Assembly: GCA_016712045.1 (NCBI GenBank)
Contig: JADJRV010000020.1
Location: 1-64,000 of the forward strand
Reading direction: 5' to 3'
DNA from: Chloracidobacterium sp.
GTDB lineage: Bacteria; Acidobacteriota; Blastocatellia; Pyrinomonadales; Pyrinomonadaceae
Length of the DNA: 64,000 nt
The position numbers and the translations under genes are program-made. How positions within the stretch are numbered: position 1 is the first letter of the stretch; every line of letters begins with the position of its first letter. Positions 1 through 7,286 of this stretch are shown here, piece by piece. The notes beneath the pieces are model-generated. The model saw only the letters and a program-made list of their open reading frames with translations. It had not been told where the DNA came from and ran no database searches.

Positions 1-37
1 GCGAATTGAACCCCAACTAAAAGAACATGGTTGTGAC

Positions 38-250
38 ATGTCATCGAACCAATATCAGGTTTTTGTCGACGGAATGTTCAAGGAGCATGCAGAATACAAA
101 ACCGTCGATGAAATGCTGCTCCATACTGATGATGCAAAAGCATTTTGCAATACCGTAAGGGGGCAAGGAAGAGAATTTTCAGCATTGCCCGACCACTTGA
201 TACTTGGACCACTCATGGCTTACCGGAAATCGGGAAAGAGTAAAAAATGA
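38..250 (+). CDS. Small hypothetical protein (70 aa)
   Basis: I do not recognise this protein. It is short, soluble and mixed-charge, with no signal peptide or membrane segment, and it ends in a basic tail (KSGKSKK). Its stop codon overlaps the start of the following DNA methyltransferase (ATGA arrangement, 4 bases shared), so the two are probably translated together. That suggests an accessory role next to the methyltransferase, but nothing in the sequence proves it. The start is the ATG at 38; the upstream gene, if any, lies outside the window. Confidence 0.5.
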   Translation: MSSNQYQVFVDGMFKEHAEYKTVDEMLLHTDDAKAFCNTVRGQGREFSALPDHLILGPLMAYRKSGKSKK

Positions 251-1111
251 ACCTCAATACTATATATAACGAGAATTGCCTGACAACGCTTGACCGAATG
301 CCGGATGACTTTCTAGACATGACGCTGTGTAGTCCGCCTTATGACGATCTGCGAGCATACAACGGTTACAGTTTGCCGCTCGACGAAATTATTCAAGGGC
401 TTTATCGGAAGACAAAGCCTGGGGGCGTTGTCGTTTGGGTGGTAGGCGATAAAACGGAGAATGGCAGCGAGTTCTTATCTAGTTTCGATCATGCGATCGC
501 ATTCGTTCGTGGAGGAGGTTTTAAAACTGCACGATACGATGATGCATGCAAAACAACCCAATCCCTAGCGATTGCGGGAAACGCTATCGTCAGTCTTTTG
601 AATATATGTTTTGTTTTTCAAAGGTGTCCCGAAAACGTTCAATGCGATTACCGAACCTACTAAATCGGCCGGCAAGAAGATCAAAGCATTTCGCATAACC
701 CAAGAGGGGCGAGGGAACGTTCCCGCCGAAGATATCGGGCGGCAGATCAAAACGGAACGCAAGGCGAGCAATATTTTTACCTACAATGTTGGCACCTCAT
801 CCGCAACCGATCGTATCGCGTTTCGTCACCCTGCGATCTTTCCCGAAAGACTTGCGGAGGATCAGATTGCCACTTGGACGAATGAGAGAGATGTAGTCTA
901 TGACTGCTTTATGGGAAGCGGAACCACGGCGGTTGCATCTTGCAATCTACGACGCAATTTTCTTGGCTCCGAAATATCCGAAGAGTATGTAGAGGTCGCA
1001 AACGAGCGGCTAATCATGTACCGACATAAAATCAAACCGTTATCCGTAATTGAAACTTCCTACACCATGCCCACCGTCGCAAATGGAAATGCGGCGGCTC
1101 TTCTTACGTAA
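247..1111 (+). CDS. DNA methyltransferase (N4/N6 amino type), frame-disrupted
   Basis: Site-specific DNA methyltransferase that would transfer a methyl group from S-adenosylmethionine to an exocyclic amino group of A or C. The catalytic motif is CSPPYDD near residue 29 (S/D-PP-Y family), and the SAM-binding motif FMGSGTTA lies near the C-terminus, giving the motif IV-before-motif I order of the beta class. The reading frame changes about three times between 520 and 625, close to short A or T runs. Joining frames there restores the conserved string KNNPIPSDCGKRYRQSFEYM. The middle of the gene is therefore readable but not as one frame. No restriction endonuclease is adjacent, so it looks like an orphan methyltransferase, with the caveat that the window begins only 246 bases upstream. 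Confidence 0.75.
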
Positions 1112-1208
1112 GCGTCCTTAAGTAAAGCTGATGATCAATTTACTGAGATGCGATTTTGAAACCACTCAAAAACATTGGGTAGCGGGATCTGCCGGCCTGT
1201 TCGAAGAA

Positions 1209-1541
1209 CTACCGGAGGAATTTAGCCTTGTGATGCTTTATCTCCTCCATAACCTCGCCGATTAAATCCGCCTTTATTACGCCAAACTTCCGACTAATTT
1301 GCCAGAAAATAATGGTCAGGATTAGAGACAAAACTGTAGCTACAGATGTAATAAAAGCAAGTGCAGGAGGTGGGGCAATAGCATTAAGGTAAAGTGAGAT
1401 CGTAAAGGTTGCGAGACCGATAAACGCGCCTGCACAAAACAACGATAGCCCTTGATAATCTTTCGCCGAGGAGGAGCCTTGCGCTTTTTCGAGTCGAGAT
1501 TCGATCCTGTTCAGGTCGCAACTCAAAACAAACGAGTTCAT
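1209..1541 (-). CDS. Hypothetical two-helix membrane protein (110 aa)
   Basis: Unrecognised small membrane protein. It has a charged N-terminal stretch with a short helical heptad-like region (residues 8-20), then two hydrophobic segments at roughly residues 30-52 and 58-82 separated by a Pro-rich turn (APPPALAF), and a basic C-terminal tail. Both ends are predicted cytoplasmic. It is convergent with the methyltransferase. The stretch 1542-1856 beyond it holds no gene I can support, only a terminator-like hairpin near 1700. Confidence 0.5.
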   Translation of the reverse strand: MNSFVLSCDLNRIESRLEKAQGSSSAKDYQGLSLFCAGAFIGLATFTISLYLNAIAPPPALAFITSVATVLSLILTIIFWQISRKFGVIKADLIGEVMEEIKHHKAKFLR

Positions 1542-1680
1542 CTTTTAATTTCCGCAAAGATGTCCCGTGTCAGCCGCCTCGACGTAATCTGTGGTTCCCA
1601 GATTCTCTTGGAGCGCGGACGGGCTTTCGTGGTCTTTTTTTGTTTCTGTAACTTTGCGCGGCCGGGTCATCTCTCCTCCA

Positions 1681-1711
1681 TAAAAAGAAATGGGGAGGCC
1701 TAAGGCCTCCC
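1681..1711 (-). terminator. Rho-independent terminator candidate
   Basis: An 8-bp perfect GC-rich stem (gggaggcc / ggcctccc) with a 3-base loop lies at 1693-1711. Read on the minus strand it is followed by a T-rich run (1681-1690). It fits as the end of transcripts from the two small minus-strand genes at 1857-2366. Confidence 0.5.
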
Positions 1712-1856
1712 ATCGTCTGACTCGTCGTCGTCGTCGTATCCGCCCATTTCGGAAGGCGGCGGCGGCGGGACATTATTCCCCTTGCTATTTATTTCTCTTT
1801 TCCGTCCCAGAGCGGCGACATTCTCCAAAGGATGCATCACTAACTCTTTCTGGACA

Positions 1857-2051
1857 TCAGTATCTTCGTTCAGGGAGATAATAATATTGCCTTTTGAACG
1901 ATTTCTTCAGATTTTTCACCTTGCGTCTCTTATAAGGTTTTACGTCAAGATCTACGTGTTCCGCCAGAATCTTTCTGAGACCGGGACTTGTTTCGGCCAT
2001 TTTCTCTAAATCCAAAGGTACTTCAGATTTTGCTTTTTTAGCGAGTTTCAT
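1857..2051 (-). CDS. Small basic hypothetical protein (64 aa)
   Basis: Unrecognised. The start is the ATG at 2051, chosen because a strong Shine-Dalgarno (GGAGGAA) lies just upstream; a longer reading from 2084 has no such site. The N-terminal half is mixed-charge (SEVPLDLEKMAETSPG), and the C-terminal half is strongly basic (KRRKVKNLKKSFKRQ), as in nucleic-acid-binding peptides. It lies 102 bases downstream of another small gene with its own ribosome site, and they may share a transcript. Confidence 0.5.
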   Translation of the reverse strand: MKLAKKAKSEVPLDLEKMAETSPGLRKILAEHVDLDVKPYKRRKVKNLKKSFKRQYYYLPERRY

Positions 2052-2153
2052 CACATTCCTCCGCGCAAATAAGTTGATTATCATGTGTCATGAAAATCTT
2101 TGGGTCCGAGCCTAACGACTCGACAACACCCTCCTCTCGTACTCTGCTAACTA

Positions 2154-2366
2154 TCACCAATCAATTATGTCGTCAGCAAAGTCACTTGCAACGTCATCTA
2201 CCGAACAATTCAGGATAAATTCAGTCGGCGTAACGTAATCCACTACCGCGTTCTCTTGAATACGCTTGATCATTTCTGCAAGCGAAATTGGAACCCGATC
2301 CGATTTTCGTGCCGCTTCTGAATCCGCAGGTCGCTTTCTTAAAACTCCGGCCCCAGTTCGCTTCAT
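2154..2366 (-). CDS. Small hypothetical protein with acidic C-terminus (70 aa)
   Basis: Unrecognised. A GAGGAGGG ribosome-binding site lies about 7 bases before the ATG. The N-terminus is basic (KRTGAGVLRKRP) and the C-terminal third is acidic and aromatic (SVDDVASDFADDIIDW). There is no signal peptide or membrane segment. The charge contrast with the neighbouring basic 64-residue protein allows the thought that they interact, but no family assignment supports this. Confidence 0.5.
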   Translation of the reverse strand: MKRTGAGVLRKRPADSEAARKSDRVPISLAEMIKRIQENAVVDYVTPTEFILNCSVDDVASDFADDIIDW

Positions 2367-2525
2367 GGATCTTCCCTCCTCAACATCATGGTAAAACCAA
2401 AACGAGATTGTTAGCTCTCATGAGGAGTCTACACATTAAAGAGGTATGTCAATGAACTCCACAAAATGTCGATTTTTTTATTCGACCTTTTTGCGAAATA
2501 GAGCAATCGGGGCCCACGGTCCCTG

Positions 2526-3188
2526 TCACACTTGATCGTCTACCGGATAAAGATGCTCAAGCGTATCGCCTAGCTGGTCGGATTCCATTTTGCCTTCGTA
2601 GGGGCGGAGGAGGGCTTCGTCGCCTTCGTTTAGCCAGAGGCGTTGCTCGTCTTTGTCGGTAAGGATGACGGGCATTGCCTTTTCGTGGATCGGTTTCATG
2701 AACTCGTTTGGCTCGGTCGTAAAGACGGTGAATGAGTATCGTGTCTCGTTTCCCTCAAAATAACGGCTCCAGAGGCCGGCGAGAGCGTAAGGATTACGTC
2801 CCTCGACAAATATCTCGACCGGCGGCAGCCCTTTGCCTTTGACGGGCCACTCGTAAAAGCTGTCGATCGGCAATATGCAGCGTTGGCCTTTTTTGAGCAG
2901 AGCGGGCCAGAGCTTTTTGTCGTGCATCGTCTCGACGCGGGCGTTAAAGGTCGGGTATTTTGCCTCCCATTTATACGAGCCGTCCCACTGGCACCACCAG
3001 CGTGCCTCGACCGTTTTGATCACGCCGTCACCACGCCTTGCGACAATGTACGCGGGCTCGGTGGGTTTGATATTACGCCGCGAGATGTTGCGGCCCGGCC
3101 GTTCGTCAAACTCGCCCTCAGGGTTTAACCAGCCTTCGATAAACGGGCCGTAGTTTCTAACGTCTTTTTGTGATATTCGTCCGCACAT
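2526..3188 (-). CDS. yedK: SRAP domain protein (YedK/HMCES type)
   Basis: SOS-response-associated peptidase family protein that recognises abasic sites in single-stranded DNA and forms a protective covalent crosslink through its N-terminal cysteine. The hallmarks are visible: Cys2 directly after the initiator Met (MCGRIS), the Asn motif FNARVET near residue 80, the Glu motif SFYEW near residue 110, and the His motif IHEKAMPVIL near residue 167. Length (220 aa) is normal for the family and the reading frame is intact. It is a single gene; its 5' side is a repeat-filled spacer. Family assignment is firm; the physiological role is taken from bacterial and human homologues. Confidence 0.93.
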   Translation of the reverse strand: MCGRISQKDVRNYGPFIEGWLNPEGEFDERPGRNISRRNIKPTEPAYIVARRGDGVIKTVEARWWCQWDGSYKWEAKYPTFNARVETMHDKKLWPALLKKGQRCILPIDSFYEWPVKGKGLPPVEIFVEGRNPYALAGLWSRYFEGNETRYSFTVFTTEPNEFMKPIHEKAMPVILTDKDEQRLWLNEGDEALLRPYEGKMESDQLGDTLEHLYPVDDQV

Positions 3189-3189
3189 G

Positions 3190-3300
3190 ACTTAAAGGAT
3201 AAAGGATAAAGGATAAGGGATAAAGTGACGGAGAATGCACAATGCACAATGCACAGTGCAGAATGCCCTCTGACAACTGACCACTGACCACTGACAACTG
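3190..3300. repeat. Three short tandem repeat tracts
   Basis: The spacer between the divergent SRAP and sigma genes holds three different short tandem arrays in a row: units near aaaggat (3196-3225), units near gcacaat (3237-3262) and units near actgacc/actgaca (3270-3300). They resemble heptamer- or decamer-type short tandem repeats known from intergenic DNA of other bacteria. Similar tracts recur at about 10340, 33947, 47278, 48210 and 62148. Confidence 0.7.
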
Positions 3301-3320
3301 CCCCGCTGCGGGGCGTTTTT
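3301..3320 (+). terminator. Terminator-like hairpin
   Basis: A 5-bp GC stem (ccccg/cgggg) with a ctg loop is followed by gttttt. It reads on the plus strand but no plus-strand gene lies immediately upstream, so it may insulate the sigma operon from read-through or simply be part of the repeat cluster. Confidence 0.35.
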
Positions 3321-3456
3321 GTGCTATCTTTTTGTTGGAACTTTTGGGCAAAGTGCCTCGTAAACTCTCATTGACAAGGCGAGGTTTCGTGCTTTTGTCC
3401 GTTGATAACCATGGCGGCCGGCGTAACTAGTAGCGGGCCAGTGACGGAGAGAACTT

Positions 3457-4050
3457 TTGGAAGCGATACAGGCTGTTGCCGAATTTAATGGAGCGGAACT
3501 CGTCAAGCGTGCTAAGGCAGGCGACGGCGCGGCGTGGGAAGATATTGTCTCGAGTTTTTCGCGGCGAATTTTTAACCTCGCGTACCGTTTTACCTCCAGC
3601 CCGGACGCCGCTGAGGATCTGACGCAGGACGTTTTTATCCGCGTCTATCGGTCGCTCGACCAATATGACTCCAAACAGGGAGATCTCGCGAATTGGTTAA
3701 TGCGGCTTGCACGCAATTTGATAATCGACGATTACCGGCACCGCCAGCGTAATCCGCAAAATTCGATGGCGGACGCGGTGGACGATCACCAGTATCACCT
3801 GAGAGCCGCCGGAACGTCGGCCCATCGCGAGATGGAACGCAAAGAGCTGGCAAATCAGGTGCAAGAGGGCATCGACAAGCTGCCGGAAGATCTGAAGACT
3901 TGTGTGATACTGCGGGACATCGAGGAATTGACATACCAGGAGATAGTTGACGTGCTGAAAATACCCGAGGGCACCGTCAAATCGCGTATCAACCGCGGAC
4001 GTATTGAGCTCGCAAAAATACTAAGAAGGATGAGGGTGGTGACAATTTGA
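3457..4050 (+). CDS. ECF-type RNA polymerase sigma factor
   Basis: Sigma-70 family extracytoplasmic-function regulator (197 aa). Region 2 is visible around residues 28-95 (SPDAAEDLTQDVFIRVYRS, then NWLMRLARNLIIDDYRHRQ). Region 4 with its helix-turn-helix is near residues 140-190 (LTYQEIVDVLKIPEGTVKSR). The start is a TTG at 3457 with a GGAGAG site upstream. It is the first gene of a plus-strand operon: the next gene starts inside its stop codon, followed by a zinc-finger anti-sigma-like membrane protein. This is the usual arrangement for membrane-signalled ECF control. No autoregulatory promoter could be assigned by eye. Confidence 0.9.
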   Translation: MEAIQAVAEFNGAELVKRAKAGDGAAWEDIVSSFSRRIFNLAYRFTSSPDAAEDLTQDVFIRVYRSLDQYDSKQGDLANWLMRLARNLIIDDYRHRQRNPQNSMADAVDDHQYHLRAAGTSAHREMERKELANQVQEGIDKLPEDLKTCVILRDIEELTYQEIVDVLKIPEGTVKSRINRGRIELAKILRRMRVVTI

Positions 4051-4292
4051 TGAACGATCCAAATGAAATAACAAATCAGATCGCCAATCAGGCACAGGCT
4101 CAGCAAGCCACTATTGGCGATACGGTAGCAGACGTTGGCGGCACAGTTGCCGGGATCGGCACGGAGCTCGTGGCAGATGTCGCGGTTGAGGGTGCCATCG
4201 ACACAGCGGCTGAGGTTGCAGGCGGTATTGGGGAAACGGTATTGGGCGGAGTCGGTGATCTGCTCGGAGGATTATTTGACGCGATCGATTGA
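4050..4292 (+). CDS. Glycine-zipper-like small protein (80 aa)
   Basis: Unrecognised small acidic protein. After a polar N-terminus rich in Asn and Gln (NQIANQAQAQQ), the rest is a run of Gly, Ala and Val spaced as GxxxG-like helices (VGGTVAGIGTELVADVA, then GGIGETVLGGVGDLLGG). Such a pattern suits membrane-associated or self-packing helices. The ATG at 4050 overlaps the sigma factor stop by one base (TGATG), implying translational coupling. Position between sigma and anti-sigma suggests a role in that signalling unit, which is inference only. Confidence 0.65.
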   Translation: MNDPNEITNQIANQAQAQQATIGDTVADVGGTVAGIGTELVADVAVEGAIDTAAEVAGGIGETVLGGVGDLLGGLFDAID

Positions 4293-4322
4293 TCGCAAAG
4301 TTAGTAACAAGGGGTTGAATTT

Positions 4323-5108
4323 ATGAATAAGGAGAAGAACATTATCAATTGTTCGCAGTTCGAAGAGCTGCTGACGGATTATCTTGATAAGACGCTCGTG
4401 AACGGTGTGCATAGCTCCGTCGCCGAGCACGCTCTCTCCTGTCCGCTGTGCCACGCTTTGCTCAACGACGTTAAGGAATCGCTCGATGCTTGCCGCAATA
4501 TGGCCGTGCCGAGCGTGTCGGTCACGAAATTAGAGGCCCGCGTGCTGTCGATGACCATGCCCGAAACGGCGATGGTCTGCGAAGATTTTGAGTGGCACCT
4601 GACCGATTATCTCGACGGATTTTTGCCCGCACAGACATTTCACCGCTGGGAACGCCACGCGGCGCTTTGCACGACTTGCGAGGACCTCCCCGGCATGGTC
4701 GTGCGTTCGATCGGCGCGTGTTATACCTACAAGATGGAAGAGCTGGCCGTGCCCGCCGGTCTGCACGAGCGGATCTTGGAAAAAACGCTGGGCGATGTCG
4801 AGATCAAAGAATTGAAAGTTTCGTGGGCCGCACGTCTGGGCGAATGGATCGACGGGATCAAATTCCCGATATCCGTGCCGCAGCTTGCTCCGCTTGCAAT
4901 GATGGTGATGTTTGCGTTTTTGGTGTTTAGCCAGACGGTCTCGGCCGACGGCACGATCGGCAGCGTCTATGAAAAGAGCGTCGAGCTTGCCGAGGCGACA
5001 TATCAGCAGAGTGCGGATGCACTAAAAGGAAATCCTCAACAGGGCCAGAGCGTAAAGCAAGATCCCGTGAGCGGAACGACCGATGTTTCGAATGAGGGCG
5101 GGCAATAA
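4323..5108 (+). CDS. Double zinc-finger anti-sigma-like membrane protein
   Basis: A 261-residue protein likely holding the ECF sigma factor at the membrane. Two zinc-finger anti-sigma modules are visible in the N-terminal half: the first has His36-x3-Cys40-x2-Cys43 (HALSCPLC) after Cys10, and the second has an equivalent HAALCTTC near residue 113. A single membrane segment lies near residues 190-212 (LAPLAMMVMFAFLVFSQTV), followed by a periplasmic helix and a polar Gln/Ser-rich tail. AAGGGG precedes the ATG. Two stacked modules in one chain is less common than one. Its stop overlaps the next start (AATAATGA). Confidence 0.8.
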   Translation: MNKEKNIINCSQFEELLTDYLDKTLVNGVHSSVAEHALSCPLCHALLNDVKESLDACRNMAVPSVSVTKLEARVLSMTMPETAMVCEDFEWHLTDYLDGFLPAQTFHRWERHAALCTTCEDLPGMVVRSIGACYTYKMEELAVPAGLHERILEKTLGDVEIKELKVSWAARLGEWIDGIKFPISVPQLAPLAMMVMFAFLVFSQTVSADGTIGSVYEKSVELAEATYQQSADALKGNPQQGQSVKQDPVSGTTDVSNEGGQ

Positions 5109-5863
5109 TGAATTGTAGCTATCACGACCATAACGCGGCAACAGTAAGCTGTAACGGATGCGGACGGCCGCTCTGTCCGGCTTGCGACCATCGCATCAAG
5201 GGGTTCCCTTATTGCCAGGATTGCATCGTTTTGGGCGTGGAAATGCTGCAAGAGCGTAGCCAGACAAATTACGCTCCGTATGTAAAAAAACGCACGAGCC
5301 CTGTGATCGCGACGCTGCTCTCGATGGTCTGTCCGGGACTTGGGGCGGCTTATAATGGGCAGACGGTCAAGGCATTGGTGTATTTCGCGGTGTTCGTCGG
5401 GCTCTTTCAAATGGCGGTATTGACTGGTGGTGCACCGTTGTTTGTACTGAGCTTTATCGGGATGTGGTTTTTTTCGGCACTCGATTCGTGGCGGACAGCA
5501 CAGGCGATACGTTCGGGGTTGACGCCGGATGTCGCTGATGACGTGCTGGTCAAAAGATTTTCCGGCAACCCAAAACTGTGGGGCATCGTCTTAACCGTGC
5601 TGGGCGCTGGATTTTTGTTTCAACGACTCTTTAACGTCGGCCCGCTTATGCGGGGACTATTGCCGGTTATGCTCATCGGGCTCGGCATTTATCTGCTCAA
5701 GGGTTATATTTTCAAGCCCAAGGCCGTCGAGGAAACGCAGTGGTCTTCGCGGCAGCCGTCTGCGAGCTTTGCTTTGACGCAGACTCATTATCAAGAGGCT
5801 GACTACAATGTCGCCGGTGATTTTGCCGACCGTTCACGCTCGGGAAGTTGGAAAGATGTTTAG
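5108..5863 (+). CDS. B-box-like zinc-finger membrane protein
   Basis: The N-terminal 40 residues carry a Cys/His array (CNGCGRPLCPACDH and YCQDC) like a B-box or zinc-ribbon. Hydrophobic segments follow at about residues 60-80, 85-125, 155-172 and 180-200, the first with a TM2-like Gly-Leu-Gly turn (CPGLGAAYNGQ). The C-terminal 50 residues are polar. The combination of a cytoplasmic zinc module with a multi-helix membrane part is seen in poorly characterised bacterial proteins. It starts in overlap with the anti-sigma-like gene and probably belongs to the same transcript. Exact function unknown. Confidence 0.7.
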   Translation: MNCSYHDHNAATVSCNGCGRPLCPACDHRIKGFPYCQDCIVLGVEMLQERSQTNYAPYVKKRTSPVIATLLSMVCPGLGAAYNGQTVKALVYFAVFVGLFQMAVLTGGAPLFVLSFIGMWFFSALDSWRTAQAIRSGLTPDVADDVLVKRFSGNPKLWGIVLTVLGAGFLFQRLFNVGPLMRGLLPVMLIGLGIYLLKGYIFKPKAVEETQWSSRQPSASFALTQTHYQEADYNVAGDFADRSRSGSWKDV

Positions 5864-5893
5864 ATTCGTATTTTGTTGTAAGGAGCCAAGGCT

Positions 5894-6100
5894 ATGATGT
5901 TTTTAAAGGCCGCGTCGGTTATAGGAGCTTTGCTGGCGGTGATCGCACTGGTGGTCACATTTCTCGAAGCACTGATAGGCTTGGTGGGGATCCTTGCTTT
6001 TGCCATAAAGATCATCGTTGTTTTGGTGTTTATTTTGGTCATCGGATCGGTCGGCTATATGGTCTTTAAGGCCTGGCAGTCCAAGCAAAACGGATACTAG
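5894..6100 (+). CDS. Small two-helix membrane protein (68 aa)
   Basis: Almost entirely hydrophobic: one segment at residues 5-30 and a second at 34-58, ending in a short basic tail (KAWQSKQNGY). AAGGAG lies 9 bases before a tandem ATG ATG. It is the last gene of the sigma operon before a hairpin at 6142. I do not recognise a family; size and hydrophobicity suit an accessory membrane peptide. Confidence 0.55.
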   Translation: MMFLKAASVIGALLAVIALVVTFLEALIGLVGILAFAIKIIVVLVFILVIGSVGYMVFKAWQSKQNGY

Positions 6101-6141
6101 ACGAGTCAGTATTTTTGATATACGTAATAAGCCGCTACGAT

Positions 6142-6168
6142 AGGCAGGCGCTCAATGCTTGCCTTTTC
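6142..6168 (+). terminator. Terminator candidate after sigma operon
   Basis: A 9-bp stem with two G-T pairs (aggcaggcg / tgcttgcct) and a 5-base loop is followed by TTTT. It sits 42 bases after the last gene of the sigma operon. The remainder of the 276-base spacer to 6377 shows no gene and presumably carries the promoter of the M23 peptidase gene. Confidence 0.5.
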
Positions 6169-6376
6169 GGGCGGCGTATGATTTTATATAAGTTCCGGTT
6201 AATTGAGTTAATTGGGATTATACAAGGTGGTCTTCCCACGACCGAGAGTTTGTTTCAGTAAGTAGACTCTTGTTTTAGGTTTCGCGTTAGTCGCTCGCGG
6301 CTATTCTTGCGTGATTCCGTGTGCCGGATCGAAAGATCGATGGTACGAAATCATTGATAAGGAGCTTTAAAGCATA

Positions 6377-7171
6377 ATGCAGAAAAACGACAAGTTTTAT
6401 ACTTTTCTTTTATCGCATTCATCAAGATCTAAGATATATATCAAGAGAGTTGCTATCTCTAAGAGCCTCGTTCATTTTGGTTCGGTCGGTATTTTTCTTG
6501 TTCTCGGTTTAACTACAATGAGTATCGGTGTCTCGGGCGTCGTCCGCAGCACCGTGCTCGCGCAGTCCATTTCGGACGTTCCTGTCACAACTCAAATGAC
6601 AGCTCAGTCCGCTCCGGCGGCCGAGCCTGTTCAGCCAACGACGGACGCTTTTGCTTTTAATAGCGGCGGTCCTGAGGAAATTGAGGGTGTTGACGGTGAA
6701 ACCAGCGAGATGGAAAGTGAGATGCGTGAGATCCGTGCGTCTATAGACCCGGCGTTTTTGCCATCGGTCTGGCCGCACCAAGGCAAGATCAATAACGAAT
6801 TTGGTTTTCGCCGCAATCCGTTTGGCGGACGCTCGTATGAGTTTCACGCAGGGATGGATATCGACGGCGAACGCGGTGACCTGGTCATTGCACCCGCCGG
6901 CGGCACCGTTATCAAAGCGAGTTGGTCTGGCGGTTACGGCAATATGCTAGAGATCGACCACGGTAATGGGTTGACAACACGCTATGGCCATCTCTCGAAG
7001 ATCGAGGTCGGCGTCGGTGATCAGATCACACGCGGACAGCTGGTCGCTTATGTCGGGTCGACGGGCCGCTCGACCGGGCCGCATCTTCATTATGAGCTGC
7101 GTCTAAACGACAAATCGATCAACCCGCGTCACGTGCTGCCGCAGGAATCGCCAACCGTTCCGGTTAAATAA
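6377..7171 (+). CDS. M23 family (LytM-type) peptidoglycan endopeptidase
   Basis: Zinc metallopeptidase of the LytM/M23B family, expected to cut peptide crosslinks in peptidoglycan or to activate amidases. Residues 1-60 hold a basic segment and one membrane helix (VHFGSVGIFLVLGLTTMSIG), anchoring it to the inner membrane. A Pro/Ala-rich linker runs to about 130. The catalytic domain follows, with the zinc motif HAGMDIDG near residue 156, YGHLSKI, and the GPHLHYEL motif near 235. All zinc and catalytic histidines are present. AAGGAG precedes the ATG. Single gene ended by a strong terminator. Confidence 0.9.
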   Translation: MQKNDKFYTFLLSHSSRSKIYIKRVAISKSLVHFGSVGIFLVLGLTTMSIGVSGVVRSTVLAQSISDVPVTTQMTAQSAPAAEPVQPTTDAFAFNSGGPEEIEGVDGETSEMESEMREIRASIDPAFLPSVWPHQGKINNEFGFRRNPFGGRSYEFHAGMDIDGERGDLVIAPAGGTVIKASWSGGYGNMLEIDHGNGLTTRYGHLSKIEVGVGDQITRGQLVAYVGSTGRSTGPHLHYELRLNDKSINPRHVLPQESPTVPVK

Positions 7172-7190
7172 GAGTTTTACAATTTTAATA

Positions 7191-7223
7191 GAAAAGCGAG
7201 TCACCCAGGTGGCTCGCTTTTTT
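7191..7223 (+). terminator. Strong Rho-independent terminator
   Basis: An inverted repeat with about 13 paired bases (aaagcgagtcacc / ggtggctcgcttt) and a two-base loop is followed directly by a T run. It closes the M23 peptidase transcript. Confidence 0.85.
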
Positions 7224-7286
7224 GTGTTCGCATCTAATGTTAGTATTGAGCCAGATCAATTACCAATTTTCTAGAGGATCCAAGCT

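Noticed and set aside
247..1111. Complete restriction-modification system
   Set aside because: Only the methyltransferase and a 70-residue protein are present; the next gene is a small membrane protein on the other strand.
3190..3300. Possible CRISPR array from the regularly repeated units
   Set aside because: Units are 7-10 bases in direct tandem without unique spacers, and no cas gene is nearby.
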